Shown piece after piece: positions 23,315 through 33,973 of a stretch of DNA of 64,000 nucleotides. Position 1 is the stretch's first letter. The number at the start of each line of letters is the position of its first letter. The translations under genes and the position numbers were made by a program. Under the pieces are notes generated by a model that ran no database searches, was not told the origin of the DNA, and saw only the letters and a list, made by a program, of their open reading frames with translations. The stretch is from Smallanthus sonchifolius (lineage: Eukaryota; Streptophyta; Magnoliopsida; Asterales; Asteraceae): the NCBI GenBank assembly GCA_023525975.1, contig CM042042.1, forward strand, positions 3,727,501-3,791,500. The letters are read 5' to 3'.

Positions 23315-24505
23315 CCCCGTTTCGCCATAGTCAATCTGACGACCATAGGCCGACGACCAAAACCTGCCATGACCGGCATTGAAGCCAAGAGAAAGATCCT
23401 GATCAGAAGCTACAAAGGCACCCAAGTGATCATCAGAAGATAACCTAGTATTCCTAGAAGCCACAACTACAAATATTAATAGTAAAAGTGGTATTAATCC
23501 AGAAACCCTTAATTTAAACACAACTACACAAGAAACAAATTTAAGATCTGAGAGGAGGTGATATGAGATTGCAGTGAGATCAGAATATGATCAGTGAGAT
23601 CTGAGAAGATCATAAATTCACTGGTTCTTTTTGTTGATGTCTTGGTCTTAGAAAGCAGGGACTTTGGATGGTTGGGGTTCATTTTCTCTCTCCAATAATC
23701 GAAGGATGTATAAAGAATCATAAGACTTTGTTGTCTAGCTTTTGTAGTTATGTGGACAGGAGGACCCCATACTATGAATGTACTTTTTTACGTTAAAACA
23801 TACATGAACCTAATACTATGAGATTTTATTTACAAATAAAATGAAAGTTTTTATATAAAATGTATAGTATTTATTTGTAGGGTTTTTTTTTATAATTACT
23901 TGAAGGATGTTTATATAATTTTGTTTATCGTAAACAACGTACCCTTTTATGTTTGAGGAAGATATAGAAAAGAAGGAGCAAGCTGGGGTGCATAGAGAGG
24001 TTGGATTATTTGAAAACAATACTTGTGTTGTGTGGATAAAACTATGAGTGGTTTGAAAGGGTTTTATAAGGTTGTGAGCTGTGAATATATACATGTTGCG
24101 AAACGAGTGACTAATGTTTGCGTGTTGTGACGGTGTGGTTTTGTATAAAATTTATATTGAAACGTAGATAAAAATAGGTGCGTCGCAAATAGTATATTCG
24201 GAATTTAATGCAACATTATATTTGAAAAGAAACAAAATATGTTACATCGAAGGAAAATCATGAAAACGAAAACCGGTACCGGTTTTAACAATACCGTGTT
24301 CGGTCGGTATCTGTTCCGTTCGTCACGGCACGATACCAAAAAAAGACCTTGTTTCATATTGTTTTCAACAAAATCTATAACAGAATGTGAGAGAAAAAAT
24401 AAACACAGCCGCGTATTAAGTTTCTTTTTAAGTCAATGGATGAAAGTTATCAAAGTAAAATCAAATTTGTAACAAATTAAATGGGTTAAAGGCATATTAT
24501 ATATA
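23315..24505. other. LRP1 upstream region
   Basis: The first ~200 bp keeps the LRP1 frame open without an ATG. A possible acceptor (CTTCTAG on the minus strand, near 23457) suggests a 5'UTR intron. Farther upstream the sequence is AT-rich. I see no other gene up to the Helitron boundary at 24506. Confidence 0.4.
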
Positions 24506-25818
24506 CTAGTTTTATACCCGCGCGCGTTGCACGCACTAAACCTTTAAAATTAACGTTCGGAGAACTTTATACAATCAAATAAATAAAATTAACATGACGT
24601 TCTCAATTCCAGGGTTTACAAATGCTACTGTATGTTCAATTTTGGCGAACTGCAAAATATCTTGTAAGGGTTATCTTTATAAACTATATTTATATACAAA
24701 TTGTTTAGAAAAAAAGGAAGTAAAATTTTTCTTTCTTAAAAACATTATTATGTGAAATTATATTTCTGTGTGCTTAAACATACACAATCAGGTTAGTGAA
24801 TTGTTCAAGTTAATATATTTACTTATATTATTATATAAACTCGTTTTCTGTTAATTTATCAAACATCTCGTGATATACTGTATAGTTAGGGATGACAATG
24901 AAACCTGGGCCCGATGGGAAAACCCGAAACACTTGGGACGGGTATGAGGTCGGATAATCGGGTATGGGACCGGGTTCGGGATTACTTTTGAAATTTTCGC
25001 GGGTCTTGGACGGGTATGGGATATGGTGATATATCCGTTTACCCCCCCCCCCCAATTACCCAATAACGTATACCCGTTTACCCGATTATATACGCGACAT
25101 AGTTTTCATTCTTTTTTATTTATTCTAAGTATATATATAGTATTTATTTTAAGTATATGTATACCATATTTATTTTAAATGTATATACCCGACATTATTT
25201 TATTTATTTCTTTTTTTATTTCAGTTACAACTTTTATGTATACCCGATAGATACCTGACGTGTTTAGGTCAAGTATACTCAACGAGTATTTTTTAAAAAC
25301 TAAAGGGTATACCCGATACCCGACGGATAATTACCCGATAGAAACCTGACGTGTTTTGGGCCGGGTATGGGACAAGATTTTATAACCGGGTATGGGGTTG
25401 GGATTACCTAAACCCGTCCCAAACCCGACCCCTTGCCATCCCAACCCAAAAACGGAGGTGTTGATATGTAATCACGTAAAATATTTATTTATTTTATTAA
25501 AAAAACTATAGCAATACCATACTCAAATTAAAGAGAATAAAATGCTCGTTTTTATGGTGTAACTTAAAAAATATTAAGGTATGAAAAAGTTATGGTCGTT
25601 TAAAAATCGTGGAGGGTAGTGGGTTTAAAAATATAATTATTGCTTAAATAAAAAAAATAAGTAAAGTTGAGGGGCAAATATGTAAGTATTGTTTAAAAGA
25701 CATATTTACCCCTAAAAAGTAGTTAATACATGCATATATTGTTGTACATTAAGCAATAATAATTGTACTACTTACATTTTAAGATGTCCTTGTGTTGTGA
25801 ATTATAATATAGTATAGA
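24506..25818 (-). mobile_element. Non-autonomous Helitron, ~1.3 kb, minus strand
   Basis: On the minus strand it begins TCTATACTATATTATAATTC (5' TC end, plus coordinate 25818) and ends with a GC-rich segment (GTGCAACGCGCGCGGG) then CTAG followed by T (plus coordinates 24506-24509). These are the standard plant Helitron ends, inserted between A and T with no target duplication. It has no Rep/helicase coding. Another element (24889-25442) is nested inside. Confidence 0.65.
24889..25442. mobile_element. Nested element rich in GGGTA/ACCCG, GGGATGACAA ends
   Basis: It starts GGGATGACAA and ends TTGCCATCCC as an inverted pair, with degenerate repeats of ACCCGATA/CGGGTATGGG inside and a C13-type homopolymer near 25043. 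This is a common plant MITE type. No target duplication was identified. Short open frames are repeat-derived. Confidence 0.55.
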
Positions 25819-25890
25819 TATAGATATAGATAGTATAGATATAGATAATATAGATATAGATATATGTGTGTGTGTGTCTCTGTGTGTATA
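25819..25890. repeat. TAGATA and TG microsatellites between two Helitrons
   Basis: Imperfect TAGATA units are followed by (TG)n and TCTCTGTGTG, filling the 72 bp between the two Helitron ends. The arrangement suggests the TATAGA-rich Helitron 5' end expanded next to its insertion site. Confidence 0.7.
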
Positions 25891-26936
25891 CTAGTGGTAG
25901 TCCCGCGCAAAGCGTCGTGCATCACCGAATCTCTTTTAGAGAGCGCAATCTAACCCGGGCGGTCTTAAACAATAATTATAATTGGGTATTGTTATTATTA
26001 TTATAACTATGTAACTATTTAATATTTATATACTTAAGCATTTAAATAGTTATAAATAATTAACATCTAATATTTTAGCTTCATTTCCGTAATAATTGAA
26101 TATCCACAGTTTCAACTTCTGTTCGTGGCTTGATTTAAGAAGTAAAACCTTTTAACCGTTATTTTCCGTTTGGTCAGCCGGTCGTTCTGACCAACCTAGC
26201 GGGTTTGGTGTGAAGATTTTTAAAACGATAGTTAACGGTTGTCTCTAAAATTTTCCACTTTGCTTCATTTATTTATTTATTTGTTATATACATATACATG
26301 CGGAAGCGGATGTAGAACAGAAATGGGCGTCGACCCAGGTGGTTCACGCGCCACACCCACATGCGCCACAGGCGTAGGTTCGAGGGCCCCCTGCTGATTC
26401 TTCTCTTTTGCAATTTTTATTATTATTTTTTTATTATTTTTTTCTCATTTCCTTATTATTTAACAAAAAAAATACAATTATAGTTTTTGAAATGTTAAAT
26501 TAACTTAATTAATCACCTATTATTTTCATAAAAAAAATTACAATTTTAGTCTTTAAATTATCTTAATTTTTATGGTTAATCTTGGGAATATTTTGTTTTC
26601 TGTTATAATTTGTAAAATAAGAACTTTTACGAAACTTAATACTTAATTTAAATAGTATTTAGTTATAAAAATATAAATACTAAATGTAAATGTAATTCTT
26701 AATTTTAAGTATTATAAATAAAATAATACTTAATGTGGTGAATTAAATAATCTCATGTACATTAAATAATGATAATTATTGAGTGTTGGACTTTAATTCT
26801 AGGGTTAAATGGTAATTGAACGCATTTTATGAATTGATAAGGTGTACCTTATGCATAACAATTTGTGTTAAGTGTCTTAAATTTTTTGATAAATTACAAA
26901 CATGTCCTTCCAATATGTTTTATATAATAGTATAGA
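25891..26936 (-). mobile_element. Second non-autonomous Helitron, ~1.0 kb, minus strand
   Basis: Its 3' end on the minus strand is a GC-rich hairpin-forming segment (CTTTGCGCGGGA) followed by CTAG and T (plus 25891-25894). Its 5' end is TCTATACTATTATATAAAAC (plus 26936). Same terminal style and orientation as the 24506-25818 element, lying head to tail with it. Confidence 0.6.
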
Positions 26937-28372
26937 TATAGATATAGATATATATATAACACAAGGGGTGAAACTGAAATTTAAACAAACAAACAAAAAT
27001 AAACTTCTTATCATGCGACCTCACTACATAATATAATTTCCTTATTCCTCTATATTATTAACGTCGGATATGGTAATTGTCTTCTGAATGCATATCAACC
27101 ATTGGATTAATCTGAAATTACATCTAGGTCGTTTAAAGTCAGTGGTTACCTCTATATTTTTATTCTAAAAGCGGCGGTTAGGGGTTGTTTTATTAACTCT
27201 TTCATATGCTCTCGTCCTCCCCCTTTTCCTCCCCACGTCGTCGACAGTTTTAAAGAAGGAAACTCTGATATTTATTCTCGCACGTCCTTCATTTTCCTTG
27301 ATAATCACTCACACCTCTTGGTGGTGTAAGAGAATAAGAGAGAGAGAACTCGCACGCCCTAGAACCAAAACCTAAACTGAAGTTTGTATTAGTGGTACGA
27401 CACCCTTCTAAAATCGAGTTATCCAATCATCTTCTTCTGTCTCCCCATCTATCGTCTTCTTCCCGCTTGCATTCTCGATTGATTGGTTGTTTGTGTTGGA
27501 AATCAGTCCCAAGAACACGAACACATATTTTGATCTCAACCAAGATCGACTCTTTTTATTAATATTGAAAAACCAAAACCCATACTTTACAATGAGCCAA
27601 ACCCTATATTTATACTAAAAAAACTAAACTTGATCACCAAGTTATTCTAATATGGTAAGAAAATATTCCTCTTAAATTAATCATAGCCAAACTCAATATC
27701 TATTAAATAATTAAATAAATAAAACTATCTCCTAGTCTAATACGAACTCAACCGATTAATAAATTAATAATTATCTTTAATCAAGATTGATTCTTCAGTT
27801 TGTTCACTAATCTTTGTCACATACGCCGATTTCTGAATCAAACCGGTAATGAAGAACAAACCCTTTTTTTTGTTCGCCATCTAATTTCATCTTCATTCAA
27901 GCAATTAACCTCGTAAAAATCGAATTAGGGTTGGATGTTGATGACTGCAGGATGACAAACATGAATTCACTCAAGTTAAACTACTTGGTCTAGCGTTATC
28001 TTCATGAATTAGGTATGTTCTTACTTCAGTTTCTGTATTTTATCGTTTGATTCACTGGGTTGTTTCTGAATTCAGAGGTCCCTGTTATATCTTTTCATGA
28101 AAGTCGTTTGATATGTCGATGCTTGATAGATTAATGGATTTGGGTAACTAAAACTTTCTTAAATGTATTATATAGCCCTATTTGAATCTTAAAGTATCAA
28201 TATAAATATGATATTAATTTTTAGCTAAGTAATTTTTTATTATGTAATTTTTTATTTTTTTTATTTCCTTCTATGTTGTTCTAAATATTTATTTAAATAA
28301 TTTCGTAGATATAAAGTACACGTAAAAATAAGTGATAATCTATATCTATTTATACTATATAATTTTTTTTAA
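26937..28372. other. Intergenic stretch with possible transcribed leader sequence
   Basis: No coding gene is supported. From about 27200 to 27490 and 27800 to 28015 the sequence is CT-rich with motifs like a 5'UTR (CTTCTTCCCGCTTGC, TCATCTTCATTC) and a possible donor at GGTATGTTC near 28012. It is interrupted by a solo LTR at 27494-27797. It could be a remnant or an upstream leader of a gene; I cannot connect it to one. Confidence 0.3.
27494..27797. mobile_element. Small solo LTR, 304 bp
   Basis: It starts TGTTGGAAATCAGTCCC and ends GATTCTTCA, flanked by the 5-bp duplication GTTTG (27489-27493 and 27798-27802). TG...CA ends, size and flanks fit a solo LTR or TRIM. No coding sequence. Confidence 0.6.
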
Positions 28373-28470
28373 AGGTAATTCCTCTTAGATATGAGATATG
28401 AACCCATGACCTACTCAAACATTAGCGTTCTTAGAGAATTTTCTCTACCATTAGGTCACCAACGCCAATG
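28373..28470 (-). mobile_element. tRNA-like SINE fragment
   Basis: On the minus strand it starts GGCGTTGGTGACCTAATGG (A-box-like) and has a B-box-like GGTCATGGGTTCATATCTC. It directly abuts the Helitron at 28480. Only the tRNA-like head is recognisable; borders are approximate. Confidence 0.4.
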
Positions 28471-28479
28471 GTATCTATA

Positions 28480-28896
28480 TCTATACTATATAATAAATAA
28501 AGGTTTTTTTATGCCACGTGTCGTCTCCATATTCATTCTCATCATTTATTTTTGTCTCTATCTTTTATTAAATACATCTCTATCTTTTAATAATAATATA
28601 TTTTAAAATAAAATAATAAATATACTAATAAAATATATTTATTTTAAATTATATTTTATTATAAGAAAATTTTAAAAATAATTATGTAAATTTTATTTTT
28701 AATCAAATAATAATGAAAGTGAAGTTACATCAAATAGTATCTAATGTATTTTTTAAACCCAATTATATATTAAATTTTACATATTTTGAATTTTATTTTC
28801 TATCGATTAGTACATGTAATACATTTTTACAACTGTAAACTATATACATAAAAATTTAAGAATTTTACCATGTGTATTACACGTGTTCTAAACTAG
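28480..28896 (+). mobile_element. Short non-autonomous Helitron, 417 bp
   Basis: It starts TCTATACTATATAATAAATA after an A and ends CTAG (28893-28896) before a T. A hairpin, CATGTGT-ATT-ACACGTG, lies ~9 bp before the CTAG end. These are standard Helitron features. The interior is AT-rich and noncoding. Confidence 0.7.
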
Positions 28897-29092
28897 TGTA
28901 GAAATATAAGAGTGTTTGAAAATGGATGTAACATTGAAGAATATTAAAGTATCACGATAAATATGATATGACACCTAATAAGACATATCATTGGAGTTGC
29001 TCTAACCATTAAACAACTAAAAAAATAAATGCCAAAGGCATAATAGCCCGGCGACATCTTGGTGATGGGATAAGGTTCAGTGACCATGAGGT

Positions 29093-29270
29093 CAGGGGCA
29101 CAACTTTCTTACCGATTTTTCGCTCAGTAGTGTAAATTTATATGTATTCGGCCGATTTTTTGCTCAATAGCGTTAATTTTTACGTATTCGGGCGAAAATT
29201 TTATAGTTTCGGCCCCCCTGATAGGGAAAAAATCACGGCCCCCTACGTTTTTCTTCAAGCTTCGCTACTG
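29093..29270. mobile_element. hAT-like MITE, 178 bp, nested in the SINE
   Basis: It starts CAGGGGCACAACTTTC and ends AAGCTTCGCTACTG, with flanking 8-mers CATGAGGT (29085-29092) and CATGAGAT (29271-29278), one transition apart. The 8-bp duplication and CAG...CTG ends point to the hAT superfamily. Confidence 0.65.
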
Positions 29271-29382
29271 CATGAGATCCTGGGTTCGAACCTCACTAGG
29301 GGGTTTTCCCAAAAAAATTGGGTTTCCTCCTGAATTAGTGACTTGGTGTTAAAATATGATTGAGTGGTACCACTGATGGCAC

Positions 29383-30342
29383 TAGGTGTGAGCAAAGTTC
29401 GGGTATACCCAAAAATACCTGAAGCCCGACCCGGAAAATACCCGAACCCGAACCGTATCATAGTACTTGGGTTTTCAGTCGGGTCTAATATTCTGCAGTT
29501 TTCGGGTTCGGGCTCGGGCCCGGGTTTAGACCGGAAACCCGAATTAAAAGGACAGGACCGAATCAGGTTTAGTATTCCTATTATAAATCAAAATCATTCC
29601 ATCAGAATTGTTTTAACAAATCAAAATCAAATCTAATATTAAAATAAATTGAGTATAAAGATAACTACAAATCCGGTTTAGCATTACTTATAATTTTTTA
29701 AATTAAGTATAAAGATAACTACAAATTAAAATCAAAATCAAATCTAATCTTAAAATAAATTGAAAAAAAAAACCTGCTTAGGCAACAAATTCGACCAACA
29801 AATTTTCAAATGGGTTGTTTGACTATAAAAGTCAAAGTATTGCTAATCTAAATCCTCATTCCTCTATAAACCTGTAAAAATGGGTTGTTCGACACCAGTA
29901 AGCTCCTCGAAGCAAATTCAAGCTCAGATCCATAAGAAAAAGAATTGTAAAACAAGATCGAAAATTACCTTTTTATTCATGAAGTGATCGGAGCACCGAG
30001 CACGACGAATTTGACCAACATCATGAGCGATTTCTGGTGACGCGGATGCTCCGTTGGGGTGCAGGAATCGGCGGACGCAAGGTTCCGAATCGTATTTCCG
30101 TCTGGGTGCAGATCGTATTTCCAGTGGAAAGAGGCAAAACGGGAGGATGGAGGTTAACTGCAATGTTCTTTCATCGGGTTATCTATAAAACCCTAACCCG
30201 TAAAACCCTAACCCGAAGAAGACCGGAACCCATATATACATCATTGGGCCGGGCCTCGGGTCTTGATTTCTAGAACTTTGGTGTTCGGGCCGGGCCGGGT
30301 TTTACCCATTTCGGTCCGAGTTTTACAATAAGCTCACCCCTG
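29383..30342. mobile_element. hAT-like non-autonomous element, 960 bp, nested in the SINE
   Basis: It starts TAGGTGTGAGCAAAG and ends AAGCTCACCCCTG, flanked by GATGGCAC (29375-29382) and GATGGCAT (30343-30350). The ends match the element at 40059-40600 (TAGGGGTGAGCAAA). The ends are rich in degenerate GGGTCGGG/CCCGAA repeats. The stretch ~29880-30190 differs in base composition and may be captured host sequence. Confidence 0.65.
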
Positions 30343-30616
30343 GATGGCATTATGATACTCTAATTATCCATTAAAAAAAACTAAAAAAATAAACCAATAT
30401 TTGATTTCCCGCATCTAATTTCTTTCTCGTACAACGGTTTATATCAAACCCGAATCCAAAAAGAATTGATGGATTCTGGAACATTTACTCAGAGCCGTGA
30501 TGATCGGAAATTCCGATTGTGCGTATAATTGATCCTCAAAATCACCATAAATCCATCCATTTCTTCTCCTCCGAATATCAAAAAGCAAAAAACGATCTCT
30601 GCAAATTCTCCTTCAG

Positions 30617-31993
30617 GTGATTTACGCCATCAAATATGTATCTCATTATCACCTCCGTCGTTTGTTTCTTTCTTTCGATCTTATGCAATTTGTACCATTC
30701 CGAAAGTGTAGAAGATGATATTATTCCTTTAATTTGCTGATCAGCGTTTTCCGCATGTGCTTTTGATTGTTATTCTATTTGATTTTGATATACAGAACCG
30801 ATTAATTGTGAAGAAATCTAGACAATTGTGTATCCGTTCTATTTTAGGGTTTCATTATTTGCAATTTGGATCCCGGAAATTTGCCCTAATACTTTCAAAA
30901 CTGTAAATTGATTCAAAATTCTGTTTTTATATGGATGTATTTTGCTGTGATAATTACACATCTATCCCTTATAAACAATTTCTTCTCCAAATCTGATTAT
31001 TTTGATCTTAAAAATCAAAATCTGAGGGTATTTGGTACTTTTTAACACATAAGAAGCTTTTTTCAAAACACACTTACAGATATGTGTTTTTTTTTGTGCT
31101 TGTTGTTTCCTCAATGGCCATGGATATAAATTAAAAAACAAGAAAACTATCACAAGCACGAGGGTCGGTTCAACCTTTTTGAGGGCTTAAAGCGAATTCT
31201 AAAATCGGGACCTTTTTCGTAGAAAAATATTTTTTTTATAGAATCCTAACCACGCGAGAATGTGATGGTGCATATTTTTTGTATACAATTTCTAAAACAC
31301 ACATAATCACACATATTAAAGTTGTGTGAGTTTTAGTGAAAAGAAAACTCTTTCAAATTTACTAATTTTTTACTCTCCTTATTAAACCTGGAAATTAAAC
31401 AAAGTTAAGCCCTAAAAATTAGGAGCCCCTTAAATATGGGCTTCTAAGCTTCAACTTTTTTTTTTTATAGTCGAGCCACCCTGACAAGCACACATGTTGT
31501 GCTTTCAAAAAAATTGCAAAGGAGTTCAACAACAAAATTTCCTATTTTTAATTTTTCTTTGGGTTTTTCTTCTTTTTTCCAATAGGGGAAATTTTCCATT
31601 AAAAAAGGGGTTGATATGATGACATCACAACTGTATGAAGGAAATACCTTTAACTTTTGATTTGATGTTTGAAGCTTCATTCAACTTCTATTACATTTTC
31701 AATTTGTCATGACTATGTTTCAAGCACTACTCCAATTTTGATATTGTTAAATAAACTGGATTGAGTTAATATTTCAATGCTGTGATTTACAATGGAGGGG
31801 AACCTTTCTTGGGCCCGTGGGCTAAACACAACTAAACTCTAATAATAAACTTGTAATAGTTATAGTTAATAGATATAAAGGTAACATATTTATCAATGTT
31901 ATTGACATATTTATTTTGCTATGTTTTACCATCTTTCCATGTTAGTTGATGGGCACATTCCTTCTAAACTCTTGGTTAAATTAATAGTTTCAG
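30617..31993 (+). other. Probable 5'-leader intron of eRF1
   Basis: A likely noncoding first exon (CT-rich, ~30440-30616) ends CTTCAG before GTGATTTACG. The acceptor TTAATAGTTTCAG ends at 31993, 50 bp before the eRF1 ATG at 32044. Long 5'UTR introns are common in plant housekeeping genes. The intron contains a hAT-like MITE (31160-31493). Splice sites are inferred from motifs only. Confidence 0.5.
31160..31493. mobile_element. hAT-like MITE, 334 bp, in the eRF1 leader intron
   Basis: It starts GAGGGTCGGTTCAACC and ends GTCGAGCCACCCTG, flanked by the perfect 8-bp duplication ACAAGCAC (31152-31159 and 31494-31501). Noncoding. Confidence 0.75.
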
Positions 31994-32043
31994 GTAGTTC
32001 TGTTACTTGTACTACTTGCACAACAGTCTCAACTCACCCCACA

Positions 32044-33354
32044 ATGGCTGATGCTCATGAAACTGACAAGAACATTGAAATATGGAAAATTAAGAAACTT
32101 ATCAAGGCATTGGAAGCTGCTCATGGTAATGGTACTAGCATGATCTCTCTTATCATGCCTCCACGTGATCAAATTTCAAGGGTTACAAAAATGCTTGGAG
32201 ACGAATTTGGAACTGCTTCAAACATAAAAAGCAGAGTGAACCGTCAGTCTGTTTTGGGTGCAATCACATCTGCCCAACAAAGACTCAAGCTTTACAACAA
32301 GGTTCCTCCAAACGGGCTCGTGCTTTACACTGGAACCATTGTAACCGAAGAAGGAAAGGAAAAGAAGGTCACCATTGATTTTGAGCCTTTTCGTCCCATT
32401 AACGCATCCTTATATCTTTGTGATAACAAGTTCCACACAGAAGCTTTGAATGAACTGTTAGAGTCTGATGACAAATTTGGTTTTATAATTATGGATGGTA
32501 ATGGTACTCTGTTTGGAACTTTGAGTGGTAACACTCGAGAAGTACTTCACAAATTCAGTGTAGATCTCCCAAAGAAACATGGAAGAGGGGGGCAATCTGC
32601 TTTAAGATTTGCTCGATTACGCATGGAAAAGAGACATAACTATGTGAGGAAGACTGCTGAGCTGGCAACACAATTCTACATCAATCCTTCAACTAGTCAG
32701 CCTAATGTTTCAGGACTCATACTTGCAGGGTCTGCAGACTTTAAGACCGAGCTAAGTCAATCTGATATGTTTGACCCGCGTCTCCAAGCAAAAATCTTGA
32801 ATGTGGTTGATGTTTCTTATGGAGGTGAGAATGGGTTTAATCAAGCAATAGAGTTATCATCTGAAATTCTTGCAAATGTTAAGTTTATTCAAGAAAAACG
32901 CTTGATAGGTAAGTACTTTGAGGAAATCAGCCAAGATACTGGGAAATATGTTTTTGGTGTGGATGACACATTGAAGGCTCTTGAGATGGGTGCGGTTGAA
33001 ATACTCATAGTTTGGGAAAATCTTGATATTAACAGGTATACACTTAAGAATGTCACAACCGGTGAAGTGATTATAAAACATTTGAATAAAGAGCAAGAGG
33101 GTGATCAGAAAAACTTTAGGGATTCAACTACAAACGCTGAATTAGAAGTTCAAGAAAAGATGTCTTTGCTTGAGTGGTTTGCTAATGAATACAGAAAGTT
33201 TGGTTGCACACTTGAGTTTGTTACTAATAAATCACAAGAGGGATCTCAGTTTTGTAGAGGTTTTGGTGGAATAGGGGGAGTCCTTCGTTACCAGCTGGAT
33301 ATTCGATCTTTTGATGACCTTTCTGATGATGAGCTTTATGGAGATTCTGAATAG
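32044..33354 (+). CDS. eRF1: Eukaryotic translation termination factor eRF1
   Basis: One uninterrupted exon encodes 436 residues, the same length as Arabidopsis eRF1-1. I start at MADAHETDKN (32044); the frame is open upstream, but that part lies in the leader intron. eRF1 recognises all three stop codons in the ribosomal A site and triggers peptide release with eRF3. All key motifs are present: NIKS at 60-63 and YLCDNKF at 124-130 for stop decoding, GGQ at 182-184 for peptidyl-tRNA hydrolysis, and the C-terminal eRF3-binding domain ending DDLSDDELYGDSE. The stop is TAG followed by CAATCA, which fits the leaky UAG-CARYYA context; a strong hairpin and an apparent 3'UTR intron follow. Plant eRF1 has been reported to limit its own expression through readthrough and nonsense-mediated decay, and this gene has the elements for that. 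Confidence 0.97.
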   Translation: MADAHETDKNIEIWKIKKLIKALEAAHGNGTSMISLIMPPRDQISRVTKMLGDEFGTASNIKSRVNRQSVLGAITSAQQRLKLYNKVPPNGLVLYTGTIVTEEGKEKKVTIDFEPFRPINASLYLCDNKFHTEALNELLESDDKFGFIIMDGNGTLFGTLSGNTREVLHKFSVDLPKKHGRGGQSALRFARLRMEKRHNYVRKTAELATQFYINPSTSQPNVSGLILAGSADFKTELSQSDMFDPRLQAKILNVVDVSYGGENGFNQAIELSSEILANVKFIQEKRLIGKYFEEISQDTGKYVFGVDDTLKALEMGAVEILIVWENLDINRYTLKNVTTGEVIIKHLNKEQEGDQKNFRDSTTNAELEVQEKMSLLEWFANEYRKFGCTLEFVTNKSQEGSQFCRGFGGIGGVLRYQLDIRSFDDLSDDELYGDSE

Positions 33355-33402
33355 CAATCAATAATCCTCTACATGCTGGTGCAGGGAAAAACCCTGCACC
33401 AG
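33352..33402 (+). promoter_or_regulatory. Leaky stop codon context plus downstream hairpin of eRF1
   Basis: TAG-CAA-TCA (33352-33360) fits the tobamovirus-type readthrough consensus UAG-CAR-YYA. It is followed by a perfect 11-bp stem, CTGGTGCAGGG (33376-33386) and CCCTGCACCAG (33392-33402), with an AAAAA loop, starting 21 nt after the stop. The leaky motif is established knowledge; a stimulating role for this hairpin is inference. Confidence 0.7.
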
Positions 33403-33468
33403 GCCCGAGTTCTCGCAGATGCTGCTGGTGTACCTGTATTATTTTCACTTTGTGGACTCCGTGTTGAG

Positions 33469-33859
33469 GTATCTATTTGAACATCCTTTCATCTTTGTGT
33501 TGCACCATTCTTAAGCCTGGCAAAACGGGCGGGGTGGGTTGGGCCTAGTAACGGATCAAAACGGGTTCTGAGCAAAATGGGTTCGGGTCAAAATAGGTTG
33601 TTTTAAAAAAGTATCAATATGGTTTATCAAAACAGGTTCTGACCAAAATGGGTTTGAGTTGAAAATTGTCCATTCTGTAATATTTTTAGGTTTCATTGTT
33701 ATCCTACATTAATCTATATGAGATAAAACTTTGTTGTTGTTGCTTTTATTCTATTGGGTGATAAACTTCTGTAAAACAGATAAAAACATTAATTTCACCG
33801 TCGGTTTAGATCACTTTATTCCAGTTTTTAACAAACTAACATAATGGTCTGTGTGGCAG
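33469..33859 (+). other. Probable 3'UTR intron of eRF1
   Basis: The donor GAG|GTATCT is at 33469 and the acceptor TGTGTGGCAG ends at 33859. The donor is 114 nt past the stop codon, beyond the ~50-nt limit for triggering NMD. The readthrough frame is open for 38 codons before the intron (33355-33468) and continues in phase for 37 codons afterwards to TAA at 33971-33973. The intron holds a degenerate GGGTCAAAACGGG-type MITE. Confidence 0.6.
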
Positions 33860-33973
33860 CTGTTGGAGAAAAGTTATCTAAACCGAAGAGGTGTGGATCC
33901 TATATGTCGCTACAGGACTGCTCAGCCATGCTGGACTCGTTTTAACTCCATTCCAAACTGTTCTTATAAATAA

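Larger units (their letters stand above)
29030..30378 (+). mobile_element. Second copy of the SINE, split by two hAT-like insertions
   Basis: It starts TGCCAAAGGCATAATAGCCC and ends in an A-run, with the 15-bp target duplication AACTAAAAAAATAAA (29015-29029 and 30379-30393). Its three segments line up with the intact copy at 17546-17756. The breaks are filled by elements at 29093-29270 and 29383-30342, each bringing its own 8-bp duplication of SINE sequence. Confidence 0.8.

Noticed and set aside
30037..30273. Possible small gene inside the 960-bp hAT-like element
   Set aside because: No start context, introns or family similarity were seen; composition differs but coding is unsupported. Kept only as a possible captured fragment.
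31921..32043. Earlier ATG in frame with eRF1, adding 41 residues
   Set aside because: The extra residues have no resemblance to eRF1 N-termini, and a good splice acceptor at 31991-31993 places most of this in a leader intron. MADAHETDKN at 32044 matches known plant eRF1 starts.
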